Source of the DNA: CAWIOX01 sp963837775
GTDB lineage: Bacteria; Pseudomonadota; Gammaproteobacteria; Burkholderiales; Burkholderiaceae_D
Direction: 5' to 3'
Assembly (NCBI GenBank): GCA_963837775.1
Contig: CAWIOX010000008.1
Location: 68,713-132,712, forward strand
DNA: 64,000 bases
Part shown: positions 35,995 through 46,069 of the stretch, piece by piece
Numbering within the stretch: position 1 is the first letter of the stretch
How the letters are laid out: the number at the start of each line of letters is the position of its first letter
Translations under genes and position numbers: made by a program
Notes under the pieces: generated by a model
Told to the model about the DNA's origin: nothing
The model's database searches: none
What the model saw: the letters and a program-made list of their open reading frames with translations, nothing else

Positions 35995-37140
35995 ATGCTG
36001 AAACGTCGTGCCTTCTGGCTGGTCCCCGCGCTGATTGTGGCGATCGCGCTGCTGACGACGGTGGCCGCCAACACGATCGGCAAAAAACCGGCGCCGGTCA
36101 AGGCTGCGGCCGCCAGCGCTGCGGTGACCGAGTTCCTGGCGGGCGACGTGATCACGGTCACCGCGCAGGACCTGCGCCAGACGCTGACATTTTCCGGCGC
36201 GTTGCGCGCGCTGAACCAGGCTGCGGTCAAGGCCAAGGTGGCCGGCGAGGTGCGCGAAGTGCTGGTGCGCGAAGGCGAGGCGGTGACTGCCGGCCAGGTG
36301 CTGGCCAGGATCGACGACAGCGAGTTCCAGGCGCGGCTGGCGCAAGCCCGCGGCGCGCTGCTGGCGGCGCAAGGCCAGCTCGACATCGCGACCAAGACCC
36401 GCGACAACAATCAGGCGCTGCTGGGCAAGGGTTTCATTTCCAAAAATGCGTTCGACAATGCGGCCAGCCAGTACGTGATCGCGCAGGCCAACCTGGCCTC
36501 GGCCAGGGGCGCGCTGGATGTCGCGCAAAAGGCGCTGGCCGACACCGTGATCCACGCACCGATCTCGGGCCTGATCAGCAGCCGTTCGGTGCAGCCGGGT
36601 GAAAAAGTCTCGGCCGACAACCGCTTGCTCGATATCGTCGATCTGCGCCAGATCGAAATGGAAGCATCGGTCCCGGTGACCGACATCGCCCGGGTCCGGC
36701 TCGGGCAGCAGGCCAGCATCCGGGTCGACGGCGTGCCGGATGCGGTCAGCGGCACCGTGGCCCGCATCAACCCGTCGACCCAGGCCGGTTCGCGCTCGGT
36801 GATGGCGTACATCCAGATCGACAACCCGCAACGCGTGCTGCGCGCCGGCATGTTCGGCGAAGCGCAACTGACGCTGGCGCAGAAAAGCGGCGTGCTGAGC
36901 GTGCCGCAGTCGGCGCTGCGGCAGGCCGCCGGCCAGAGCACCGTGTATGCGATCGAAAACGGCATCCTGCTGCAAAAACCGGTGGTGCCCGGCATCCGCG
37001 GCAAGGCCGGCGCCGGCCAGGACGAAGCGGTCGAAATCGTCCAGGGCCTGAGCAGCGGCGCGCGCATCGTGCAGGCCAATCTGGGCAATCTGCGCACCGG
37101 CAGCGCAGTCAAGTTCGCGGCCCCGGCGCAGAAAGACTAA
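35995..37140 (+). CDS. RND efflux membrane-fusion (adaptor) protein
   Basis: 381 residues. N-terminal anchor helix (residues 5-25), lipoyl half-motifs (AKVAGEVREVLVREGEAVTAGQVLARIDD and DTVIHAPISGLISSRSVQPGE) separated by a helical hairpin, then beta-barrel and membrane-proximal domains (ASIRVDGVPDAVSGTVARINP, VPQSALRQ). Bridges the inner-membrane RND pump to an outer-membrane channel. Intact, in contrast to the permease gene three bases downstream. Confidence 0.93.
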   Translation: MLKRRAFWLVPALIVAIALLTTVAANTIGKKPAPVKAAAASAAVTEFLAGDVITVTAQDLRQTLTFSGALRALNQAAVKAKVAGEVREVLVREGEAVTAGQVLARIDDSEFQARLAQARGALLAAQGQLDIATKTRDNNQALLGKGFISKNAFDNAASQYVIAQANLASARGALDVAQKALADTVIHAPISGLISSRSVQPGEKVSADNRLLDIVDLRQIEMEASVPVTDIARVRLGQQASIRVDGVPDAVSGTVARINPSTQAGSRSVMAYIQIDNPQRVLRAGMFGEAQLTLAQKSGVLSVPQSALRQAAGQSTVYAIENGILLQKPVVPGIRGKAGAGQDEAVEIVQGLSSGARIVQANLGNLRTGSAVKFAAPAQKD

Positions 37141-37143
37141 GCC

Positions 37144-40100
37144 ATGTGGTTCACCCGCATCAGTATCGGCAATCCGGTGCTGGCCACCATGATGATGGTC
37201 GCCTTCGTGGTGCTGGGCCTGTTTTCCTACCAGCGGCTGCGGGTCGACCAGTTTCCCGACATCAACTTCCCGGTGGTGGTGGTGCAGACCGATTATCCGG
37301 GCGCATCGCCCGAAACGGTCGAGTCCGACGTCACGCGCAAGGTCGAGGAAGCGGTCAACACCATCACCGGCATCAACAGCCTGACCTCGCGCTCGTATGA
37401 AGGCACCTCGGTGGTCATCATCGAGTTCAAGCTCGACCGTCGATCCGGCGCAGGCGGCGCAGGACGTGCGCGAAAAGGTCGCGCTGATCAAGTCCGCCGT
37501 TCCGCAACGAAGTCAAGGAGCCGCGCGTGACCCGCTTCGATCCGGCCGACCGCCCGATCTTCTCGATTTCGGTCACCAATGATGCCAGGCTCAAGCAGCG
37601 CAGCTTTCGCGACCTGACCACGATCGCCGACCAGGTGGTCAAGAAGCGGCTGGAAAACGTGCGCGGCGTCGGCTCGGTCACGCTGGTCGGCGGCATCAAG
37701 CGCGAGATCCAGATCTTACGTCAAGCCGACCGAGCATGGAGGCGCTCGGGCATCGGCGTCGACCAGGTCATCGCCGCGGTGCGCAACGAAAACCAGGAAC
37801 TGCCGACCGGCGCGATCCGCTCGCGCGAGCAACGAGAAAGTGGTGCAGGTGCAGGGCCGCATCCGGCAGCCGGAAGAGTTCGGCGACATCATCGTCGCGC
37901 GGCGCGGCGGCCAGCCGGTCAAGCTGTCGCAGGTCGCCGACATCGTCGACGGCCAGCAGGAGCAGGAAAGCCTGGCGCTGTACAACGGCCAGCGCACGCT
38001 GGCGCTGGACGTGCTGAAGGCGCAGGGCGAAAACACGATCGAGGTGGTCGACGGCCTGCAAGCCGCGCTGAAAGAGCTGGCAGCCGCGGCTGCACGCCGT
38101 ATCCCGGCGTCAAGGTCGAAGTCGATCACGCGACGGCTCGCGCCAGATCCGGGTCGGCGGTCGACAACGTCGCAAGCACGCTGATCGAAGGCGCGCTGCT
38201 GACCATCCTGATCGTGTTCCTGTTCCTGAATTCCTGGCGCTCCACCGTGATCACCGGCCTGACGCTGCCGATGTCGCTGATCGGCACCTTCCTGTTCATG
38301 AACCTGTTCGGCTTCACCATCAACATGATCACGCTGATGGCGCTGTCGCTGTGCGTCGGGCCTGCTGATCGACGATGCGATCGTGGTGCGCGAGAACATC
38401 GTGCGCCATGTCGGCATGAAGTGAACGGCAAGTCAAGGACCACAAGACCGCGGCGCTGGAAGGCACCGCCGAAATCGGCCTGGCGGTGCTGGCGACCACG
38501 CTGTCGATCGTCGCGGTGTTCCTGCCGGTCGGCTTCATGGGCGGCATCATCGGCAAGCTTCTTCCACCAGTTCGGCGTCACCGTCGTCGGCCGCGGTGCT
38601 GATCTCGATGTTCGTCTAGCTTCACGCTGGACCCGATGCTGTCGTCGATCTGGCACGACCCGGATGTGCACGGCAAGCCGGAAGGCCAGCCGCGCGGCCT
38701 GTACGCCAACACCATCGGCCGCGTACTGGCGCAGTTCGACGCGCCTGGTCGACTGGTTTTCACGCACCTATCAGGTGCTGCTGAAATGGTCGCTGCGGCA
38801 CCGCGTGCTGACGCTGCTGATCGCGCTGTCCACCTTCATCGCCGGCCTGGCGCTGCCGGCCAGCGGCCTGATCGGCACCGAATTCGTGCCGAAGGCGGAC
38901 TATTCCGAAACCGGCGTCAACTTCTACACGCCGGTCGGCTCGTCGCTGGAACTGACCGAGAGCAAGGTGCATCAGGTCGAAGCGGTGCTGCGCGAGTTCC
39001 CCGAAGTGCAGGTACACCTATGCCACCGTCAATACCGGCAATGCGCAGGGCAAGAACTACGCGACCGTCTTCGTGCGCCTGATCGCCGCGCGCCAAGCGC
39101 CAGCGCAGCGACCACGCAGATGACCGCCGCCGCTGCGCGAGCGGCTGTCGCAGCATCGCCGGCATCACCGTGACCCACATCGGCTCGCTCGACGGCGTCG
39201 GCGGCGACAGCAAGCAGATCCGCCTCAGCCTGGAAGGCAGCGACCTGGCGCAACTGGCCCGGCTGTCGGAGCAAGCGCAGCAGAAGCTGCGCGCGATCCC
39301 GGCCTGGTCGACCTCGACTCCAGCCTGAAAGCCGCCAAGCCGACCATCTCGGTCGAGCCGAAGCGCGACGCTGGCGGCCGACCTCGGGCATCGGCGTGGC
39401 GCAAATCGGCGGCGCCTTGCGGCCGCTGCTGGCCGGCGAAGCGGCCAGCAGCTGGCGCGCGCCGGACGACGAGAACTACGACGTCAACGTGCGCCTGGCG
39501 CCCTCCGACCGCAACACCAGCGACGACCTGGCGCGCCTGATGCTCGACCAGCAGCCACAGCAATGCCGACGGCTCGCCCAAGATGGTGCCGCTGCGCCAG
39601 GTGGCGAACATCATCGCCGACCACCGGCGCCAACCAGATCAACCGGCGCGACCTGAACCGCGAAGTCGAGATCATCGGCCAACGTGGTCGGCCGCTCGGC
39701 CGGGCGAAGTCAGCGCCGACGTCAAGCAAGCGCTGGACAGCATGCAATGGCCAGCCCGGCTACCGCTACCAGATCGGCGGCTCGACCAAGAACATGCAGG
39801 AATCGTTCGGCTATGCGCTGTCGGCGCTGGCGCTGGCGGTGATCTTCATCTACATGATCCTGGCTCGCAGTTCGGCAGCTTCCTGCAGCCGATGGCGATC
39901 ATGACGTCGCTGCCGCTGACCCTGATCGGCGTGTTGCTGGCGCTGCTGATCGTTCCGCTCGACGCTGAACATGTTCTCCATCATCGGCTTCATCATGCTG
40001 ATGGGGCTGGTGACCAAGAACGCGATCCTGCTGGTCGATTTCGCCAATCAGATGCGGCGTGCCGGCATGAGCCAGCACCGACGCGCTGCTGGAAGCGGCC

Positions 40101-40336
40101 CAGGTGCGGCTGCGCCCGATCCTGATGACCACGCTGGCGATGATCTTCGGCATGGTGCCGCTGGCCTTCGGCCTGGCCGAAGGCTCCGAGCAGCGCGCGC
40201 CGATGGGCCAGGCGGTGATCGGCGGCATCATCACCTCGTCGCTGCTGACGCTGGTGGTGGTGCCGGTGATCTACACCTACCTCGACGACATCGCGGCCTG
40301 GTTCAAGCGCAAGCTGCGCCCCGACTCCAGGTTAGC
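37144..40336 (+). pseudogene. RND efflux permease (AcrB/MexF-type), about 30 frameshifts
   Basis: Starts MWFTRISIGNPVLATMMMV, then RRLRVDQFPDINFPVVVV-like and YPGASPETVESDV, typical HAE1-family. Every following block is recognisable but in changing frames: NSWRSTVITGLTLPMSLIGTF, HDPDVHGKPEGQPRG, HRVLTLLIALSTFIAGLALPA, GGDSKQIRLSLEGSDLAQLA, QINRRDLNREVEIIG, FGYALSALALAVIFIYMIL, RLRPILMTTLAMIFGMVPLAFGLAEGSEQ. The single-base changes run from about 37440 to 40080, mostly insertions. Corrected length is about 1,055 residues, right for the family. The end is uncertain: a TAG at 40334 in one frame is the best candidate. Drug-pump function is likely if the indels are artefacts. Confidence 0.85.
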
Positions 40337-40428
40337 GCAGCCTGCGGCCGACTATCGATATACCGGCCGAGTGACATGGCCGTTTGATAAAATAGCAGTT
40401 TTTTCCTTACAGCTTTTAGGGCACAACC

Positions 40429-41094
40429 ATGAACATCGAACAAGCCCGTTTCAACATGATCGAACAGCAAATCCGTCCATGGGATGTGCTGGAACAAGAC
40501 GTACTCGACCTGCTGCTGGTGGTCAAACGCGAGGATTTCGTCCCCGCCGCCTACAAGGGCCTGGCTTTCATGGATACCGAACTGCCGCTGCCATGCGGCG
40601 AAAACATGCTCACCCCGAAGCTGGAAGCGCGCATCCTGCAGGAAATCGCACCGAAAAAACACGAAGACGTGCTGGAGATCGGCACCGGTTCAGGCTACAT
40701 GGCCGCGCTGCTGTCGTACAAGGCGCGCCATGTGCTGTCGGTAGAGATCGAACCCGAACTGAAAGCGCTGGCTGAAAAAAACCTCAAGGCCAACCACATC
40801 CACAATGTCACCGTGGCACAAGGCAACGGCGCGCAGGGCTGGGTCCGCACCGACGGCCACGGCGCACCGTATGACGCAATCGTGATCTCCGGCTCGCTGC
40901 CAATGTTGCCCGAGGCATTCCTGCAGCAACTCAAAATCGGCGGCCGCATCTTTGCGATCATCGGTGAAGCGCCGGTGATGACGGCAAACATCATCACCCG
41001 CGTATCGGAAACCGCCTACGACACGGTCAAGCTGTTCGAAACCTGCGTCAAGCCGCTGCGTGAAGCGCAAACGCCGTCGCATTTCAAATTCTGA
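40429..41094 (+). CDS. pcm: protein-L-isoaspartate O-methyltransferase family
   Basis: 221 residues. Start MNIEQARFNMIEQQIRPWDV, a Pcm-family feature in betaproteobacteria; SAM site VLEIGTGSGYMAALLS (about residues 81-96); YDAIVISGSLPMLPEAFLQQLK follows. Classic Pcm repairs isoaspartyl residues; the ISGSLP loop departs from the usual VTAA-type, so a different substrate is possible. Followed by a rhodanese and tolC, the conserved neighbourhood. Confidence 0.9.
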   Translation: MNIEQARFNMIEQQIRPWDVLEQDVLDLLLVVKREDFVPAAYKGLAFMDTELPLPCGENMLTPKLEARILQEIAPKKHEDVLEIGTGSGYMAALLSYKARHVLSVEIEPELKALAEKNLKANHIHNVTVAQGNGAQGWVRTDGHGAPYDAIVISGSLPMLPEAFLQQLKIGGRIFAIIGEAPVMTANIITRVSETAYDTVKLFETCVKPLREAQTPSHFKF

Positions 41095-41103
41095 GGAATC
41101 CTC

Positions 41104-41427
41104 ATGCAACAAATCACCGCGCCGGAACTGGCCCGACTGCTGGCCGATGCATCGCAGCCCAAACCGGTCTTGCTGGATGTCCGCGAGCCCTGGGAATTCC
41201 AGACTTGCCATATCGAGGGAGCGATCTCGCTGCCGATGAATGCGATTCCTGCGCGGCAGGAAGAACTGGACCCGGAAGCGCCGATCGTCTGCATCTGCCA
41301 TCACGGCGCGCGCAGCATGCAGGTCGCCTATTTCCTGGAGCGCAACGGTTTCACGCAGATCAGCAACCTGACCGGCGGCGTCCATGCGTGGGCGCAGCAG
41401 GTCGACAGCACGATGCCGACTTACTGA
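41104..41427 (+). CDS. single-domain rhodanese-like protein
   Basis: 107 residues. VLLDVREPWEFQTCHIEGAISLPM is the CDC25/rhodanese start, and the active loop ICHHGARSMQ carries the persulfide-forming Cys (about residue 63). Sulfurtransferase activity is inferred. Starts nine bases after pcm. Confidence 0.92.
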   Translation: MQQITAPELARLLADASQPKPVLLDVREPWEFQTCHIEGAISLPMNAIPARQEELDPEAPIVCICHHGARSMQVAYFLERNGFTQISNLTGGVHAWAQQVDSTMPTY

Positions 41428-41483
41428 CGCCAGCTTTTACCGACCGATCCCGACTTACCTGACCGACTGCACCGGAGAACCCC

Positions 41484-42770
41484 ATGCGCACCCCCCTCAT
41501 CGCCGCCCTCATCGCCAGCGCCTTCCTGTCGCTGAACGCCCAGGCGGCCGATCTGCTGCAAACCTACCAGCAGGCGCTGGCCAACGATGCCCAGTTTGCC
41601 AGTGCCCGCGCGGCGCTGGCCGCAGGACAGGAAAAGCTGCCGCAGGGGCGGGCCGGGCTGCTGCCGACAGTCGGCGTCGGCGGCAGTTACAGTCGCATCG
41701 ACATTCAGGATATTCCGAACTATTCGTCCAACAGCTACACGCTGGCGCTGTCGCAGCCGCTGTTCCGCTGGGCCAACTGGCAGCAATATGAACAGAGCAA
41801 ACTGGCGGTAGCGGGCAGTGAAGCGCAATTCGCGCAAGCGCAGCAGGATCTGATGCTGCGCGTGGCGCAAGCCTATTTCGACGTGCTGGCGTCGCAGGAC
41901 AATATCCGCTTCGTGCAGTCGCAAAAAACCGCGATCACCGAACAACTGGCAGCGGCCAAGCGCAACTTCGAAGTCGGCACCACCACCATCACCGACACGC
42001 ACGAAGCGCAAGCTCGCTACGATCTGGCGCTGGCCCAGGAATTCGCCGCACTGAGCGACCTGGAGATCAAGCGCGCCGCACTGCAGCAGATCATCGGCAG
42101 CACGCCCGGCGCATTGTCCACGCTGAAACCCGGCGCCACCATCAGCGCTCCCAACCCGGAGCGGATCGATAACTGGGTCGATTCTGCCGAACAGCAGAAT
42201 TACGGCGTGATCGGTGCCCAAATCGCGCTGGAAAGCGCGCAACGCGATATCTCCAGAAATCGCGCCGGCCATTATCCGACCCTGGATCTGGTTGCCAGCC
42301 GCAGCCACGCGGCCCAGAACACTGCCAGCACCACCGCCGGCAACAGCAATGCGATCGGCGTCCAGTGGAACATCCCCTTATTTTCCGGTTTCGCCGTCAC
42401 CAGCAGGGTGCGCGAATCGATTGCGCTGGAAGACAAGGCGCGCAACGATCTGGAGACCGTCCGCCGCAACGCGGCCCAGGGCGCACGCCAGTCGTATCTG
42501 GGCGTCACCAGCGGCCTGGCCCAGGTCAAGGCGCTGGAAGCGGCCGAGATTTCCAGCCAGTCGGCGCTGGATTCCAACAAGCTCGGTTATGAAGTCGGGG
42601 TCCGCATCAACATCGACGTGCTCAATGCGCAGCAGCAGTTGTTTGCCACCCAGCAGAGCCTGGCCAAAGCCCGTTACGACACGATCGTCAACGGCCTGAA
42701 GCTGAAATCGACCGCAGGCACGCTGCGGGAAGAGGATGTGGCGCAGGTGAATGCGCTGCTGACGCCGTAA
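41484..42770 (+). CDS. tolC: TolC-family outer membrane efflux channel
   Basis: 428 residues. Signal peptide MRTPLIAALIASAFLSLNAQA, then two repeats of long alpha-hairpins (DLLQTYQQALANDAQFASAR; VGTTTITDTHEAQARYDLALAQEF; VGVRINIDVLNAQQQLFATQQSLAKARYD) and beta strands forming the trimeric channel. May serve the RND pump upstream and type I secretion. Intact. Confidence 0.95.
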   Translation: MRTPLIAALIASAFLSLNAQAADLLQTYQQALANDAQFASARAALAAGQEKLPQGRAGLLPTVGVGGSYSRIDIQDIPNYSSNSYTLALSQPLFRWANWQQYEQSKLAVAGSEAQFAQAQQDLMLRVAQAYFDVLASQDNIRFVQSQKTAITEQLAAAKRNFEVGTTTITDTHEAQARYDLALAQEFAALSDLEIKRAALQQIIGSTPGALSTLKPGATISAPNPERIDNWVDSAEQQNYGVIGAQIALESAQRDISRNRAGHYPTLDLVASRSHAAQNTASTTAGNSNAIGVQWNIPLFSGFAVTSRVRESIALEDKARNDLETVRRNAAQGARQSYLGVTSGLAQVKALEAAEISSQSALDSNKLGYEVGVRINIDVLNAQQQLFATQQSLAKARYDTIVNGLKLKSTAGTLREEDVAQVNALLTP

Positions 42771-42825
42771 TGATTGACTAACAATGCTGAAGGCGGAAGA
42801 CGCTGCGCTGTTCCGCCCTACCGGA

Positions 42826-42907
42826 TAAATATACTCACCCGTGTATTTTTTAAAGACCAATGAAATCATGCGGCTATTCAGGTGTTTTACCGGATACTCC
42901 CGCAAAT
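42826..42907 (+). repeat. dispersed 80-85 nt repeat R5
   Basis: AAATATAC, 6 nt, GTGTATTT, then AAGACCAATGAAATCATGCGG, GGTGTTTTACCGG, ATACTCCC. Sits between the convergent tolC and GGDEF/EAL genes; the ATACTCCC end faces the stop of the latter. Confidence 0.75.
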
Positions 42908-42935
42908 ATGCAATTGAAACATTCGTCGCATGTCG

Positions 42936-45900
42936 CTACGCGGTTGCCAGCGGCAGCAAGCCATCCTGCGCCAGGATCTGCGTGAAAGCCTCGGCCGGCA
43001 CCGGCTTGCTGAAATAATAGCCCTGCATCTCGTTGCAGCCATGCTGCTGCAGATAAGCCAGTTGCGCTGCCGTCTCGACCCCTTCGGCAATCACATCGAG
43101 CTGCAGGTTATGCGCCAAAGAAATAATCGATACCACGATCGCGGCATCGTTCGATGCATGGGTAATGTCGCGCACGAAGGACTGGTCGATCTTCAGCGCA
43201 TCGATCGGCAGCCGTTTCAGGTACGACAGGCTGGAGTAACCGGTGCCAAAATCATCGACCGACAACTGCACACCGAGCGCCTTCAGGTCGTGCAGGATGC
43301 CGATCGCATGCTCGACGTCGGTCATCAGCAGGCTTTCCGTCAACTCGATTTCAAGATACTGAGGAGCAAGTCCGGTTTCTTCCAGCACCGCAGCGATCGA
43401 TTGCACCAGGTCCGGCTGCGTGAACTGGCGCGCCGACAGATTGACCGCAACCCGCAACTGTCCGAGACCGGCCTGCTGCCATGCCTTGTTCTGGGCGCAG
43501 GCATTGCGCAGCACCCAGGCGCCGATCGGAATGATCAGGCCGGTTTCCTCGGCCAGCCCGATGAAGCGCAGCGGCGCAACCATGCCCAGCGTCGGATGCT
43601 GCCAGCGGATCAGTGTTTCCATGCCGATAATACGGCCGCTGCGCGCATCGACCTGCGGCTGGTAGTGCAACACGAACTCTTGCCGCTCGATCGCATTGCG
43701 CAAATCAGCCTCGATGCGCAGCCGCTCGATCAGGCGCTCGTTCATGGCCGGCGTGAAGAACTGGAAGTTGTTGCGTCCGGTCTCCTTGGCCCGATACATC
43801 GCAATGTCGGCATGCTTGATCAGGGTTTCCGGGGTCGCGCCATCGTTCGGATACACCGCCACGCCGATACTGCAGCCGAGGATGAACTCGTGGCCTTCGA
43901 TCGTCAGCGGCCGCGCCACGGTATCCTTGATGCGCTGCACGATGCTGGCGGCCAGATGCTCGTCCATGCGCTCGGGCAAGACCAGCACGAATTCATCGCC
44001 GCCCAGCCGCGCCACGGTATCGGTTTCGCGCATGGCTGACTGCAGCCTTGCGGCAATCGTATTGAGCAGCGTATCGCCGGCCTTGTGGCCCAGGCTGTCG
44101 TTGACGAACTTGAAACGGTCGAGATCGAGGAACACCACCCAAACCGGACGCGTGTAACGAGCGGCAAAGGCAATCGCCTGCGACAGGCGATCCTGCAGCA
44201 TCAGGCGGTTGGGCAAGCCGGTCAAGCCATCGTGGTGGGCCTGATGTTCAAGCTCTGTCGCATACTGGCGCCGGCTGGCCTCCGCCCGCAATGCGGTAAT
44301 GCCGTAAGCCAGATTGTCGGCCAGCTCCTGCGCCACCCTGACCTCATCGGCTCTGAAGGTGTCTGCCTGTTGTGCATACACGGTGAGCGCGCCGAGTATC
44401 TTGTTGCCGGCTTTCAGCGGCAGCGACATGGCGGCCACAATCTGATGCCTGACGAAAAACTCACGCCACGGCGCAATCAGGGCATTGGTCTGCAAGTCTT
44501 TCAAAACGATGACCTGGCCTTTGCGGATGGCGCTTCCGGTAGGACCCTTAGCCGTTTCCGCATCACCCCAGCTGATATGGCTGATCATCGAAATGAGCGC
44601 GCCCGGGTCGGCTTCGGCCAGCGCGGCGGGCCGCACTGTTCTGGCATCGTCGTGCTCGGCATAGCCAACCCAGACAAACGGATAGCCGCTGATTTCGCGC
44701 ACGATGCGGCAGATCTCGGTCAACAGCGCAGATTCATCCGTGGCACGCACCAGCGCCCGGTTGCATGCGCTGAGCACCCGCAATGAAAGATCGAGCCGCT
44801 TGCGCTCGGAAATATCGAGCATGATGCCGATCGTGGCAGCCTTGCCGTCGAGTTGCATGGTCGAACCGAACACCTCGACATCAAACATCGAACCGTCTTT
44901 GCGGTGCGCGCGACGCTCATAATTGACTTCCAGGAGTTCGCCGCGCAGACGTTTCTGCATGTTTTCTTCAACCTGCATCCGGTCAACTTCCGCCACCAGG
45001 TCGAATACGCCGACCGACGCAATCATCTCGTCCTGCCGGTAGGCAAACATGTCGGCCATTTTTGAGTTGACAAAACGGAAACGCCCATCCTGAACGATAT
45101 ACACGCCCACCACAGAATTTTCGGCGAAACCGCGGAACATCGATTCCGCCTGTTTCAGATTGTGCCGATCCAGCTCGATGTCCGAGATCAGGCTGCCTAT
45201 GCGTTGCGCGGAATAATTGAAGCTGGTGGCAAGCTGACCAATTTCATCGGCGGATTGATGCGTGGCGCGGGACTCATAATTGCCTTCTGCCAGTTCGCGG
45301 CTGCGCTGCACCAGTTCTCGCAGCGGATGGATGATCTGGCGCCGGACAGCCAGGAATACGGCACCCAGCACGATCGCATCGAGCAACAACAGGGCATACA
45401 ATCCGCCCAACGCGCGCACTTGCGCCTGTTGCGCATCGATGCTCAGATCGCGCACCAGGTTCTCGGCATCCGCCAGTTGACGCGCAGCATCCACAGTGAC
45501 CACGTCGAGTGCCGCAATCGAACCTGCCCTGTCGGGGGTATCGACCAACGCCGCCACGACATGACTGCGATAGGCTATCCAGTCCTTGCGTGCAGTGACC
45601 AACTGCGTGCGGTATCTGGGCGGCAGCGTCTTGACGCTGCTGCCAAACACCTGCCCACCGCGCTCCAGGCTTGACAGTGCTGCTTCGAAAGCATCCAGCG
45701 TCTCGCTGACCTTATTCTTATCGATGGCCTGCCCATACAGCACCTTGGTCGCTTCAAAGGCTATTTTCTGGCTCAGCATGCGCATCTTGCCGGCGACATT
45801 CATGATTTCGGCTGCACCGTTGAGTTCGCCCAACATGCTGCGCGCCACCAGGATATTGGCGGCAGCGACCAGTAACAGTGCAACAAAAACCACAGCCAGC

Positions 45901-45977
45901 TTCTGGCTGATGCTCAATCCTGGCAAGCGCGGCTCTCGCTGGGGATCCGGTAGATGCTGTGCTAACCCTTCAGACAT
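42936..45977 (-). CDS. membrane GGDEF/EAL cyclic-di-GMP protein with PAS and GAF sensors
   Basis: 1,013 residues. Order: N-terminal membrane helix (about 27-47), periplasmic PilJ-type sensor with AGKMRMLSQKIAFEATK, second helix (about 190-205), HAMP (RRQIIHPLRELVQRS), PAS (ENSVVGVYIVQDGRFRFVN), GAF (ISWGDAETAKGPTGSAIR), GGDEF (RLGGDEFVLVL, intact) and EAL (ETLIRWQHP, with VDDFGTGYSS intact). The EAL-loop reads ETL. A dual diguanylate cyclase/phosphodiesterase is predicted; net activity is not predictable. Start at 45977 rather than 46040, since the upstream residues are not conserved-looking. Confidence 0.92.
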   Translation of the reverse strand: MSEGLAQHLPDPQREPRLPGLSISQKLAVVFVALLLVAAANILVARSMLGELNGAAEIMNVAGKMRMLSQKIAFEATKVLYGQAIDKNKVSETLDAFEAALSSLERGGQVFGSSVKTLPPRYRTQLVTARKDWIAYRSHVVAALVDTPDRAGSIAALDVVTVDAARQLADAENLVRDLSIDAQQAQVRALGGLYALLLLDAIVLGAVFLAVRRQIIHPLRELVQRSRELAEGNYESRATHQSADEIGQLATSFNYSAQRIGSLISDIELDRHNLKQAESMFRGFAENSVVGVYIVQDGRFRFVNSKMADMFAYRQDEMIASVGVFDLVAEVDRMQVEENMQKRLRGELLEVNYERRAHRKDGSMFDVEVFGSTMQLDGKAATIGIMLDISERKRLDLSLRVLSACNRALVRATDESALLTEICRIVREISGYPFVWVGYAEHDDARTVRPAALAEADPGALISMISHISWGDAETAKGPTGSAIRKGQVIVLKDLQTNALIAPWREFFVRHQIVAAMSLPLKAGNKILGALTVYAQQADTFRADEVRVAQELADNLAYGITALRAEASRRQYATELEHQAHHDGLTGLPNRLMLQDRLSQAIAFAARYTRPVWVVFLDLDRFKFVNDSLGHKAGDTLLNTIAARLQSAMRETDTVARLGGDEFVLVLPERMDEHLAASIVQRIKDTVARPLTIEGHEFILGCSIGVAVYPNDGATPETLIKHADIAMYRAKETGRNNFQFFTPAMNERLIERLRIEADLRNAIERQEFVLHYQPQVDARSGRIIGMETLIRWQHPTLGMVAPLRFIGLAEETGLIIPIGAWVLRNACAQNKAWQQAGLGQLRVAVNLSARQFTQPDLVQSIAAVLEETGLAPQYLEIELTESLLMTDVEHAIGILHDLKALGVQLSVDDFGTGYSSLSYLKRLPIDALKIDQSFVRDITHASNDAAIVVSIISLAHNLQLDVIAEGVETAAQLAYLQQHGCNEMQGYYFSKPVPAEAFTQILAQDGLLPLATA

Positions 45978-46069
45978 GATGAACCTAATGGAGTAAACGA
46001 TTTCGATGGCAAGTATGACTTGTTCCGCAGGGAAATACATCCTTGCCCGGCATAAAAAAATGCTTTAAA

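Noticed and set aside
37144..40336. Programmed frameshifting or RNA-level correction in the RND gene
   Set aside because: No shared slippery site or stimulatory structure at the many shift points; error or decay is far simpler.
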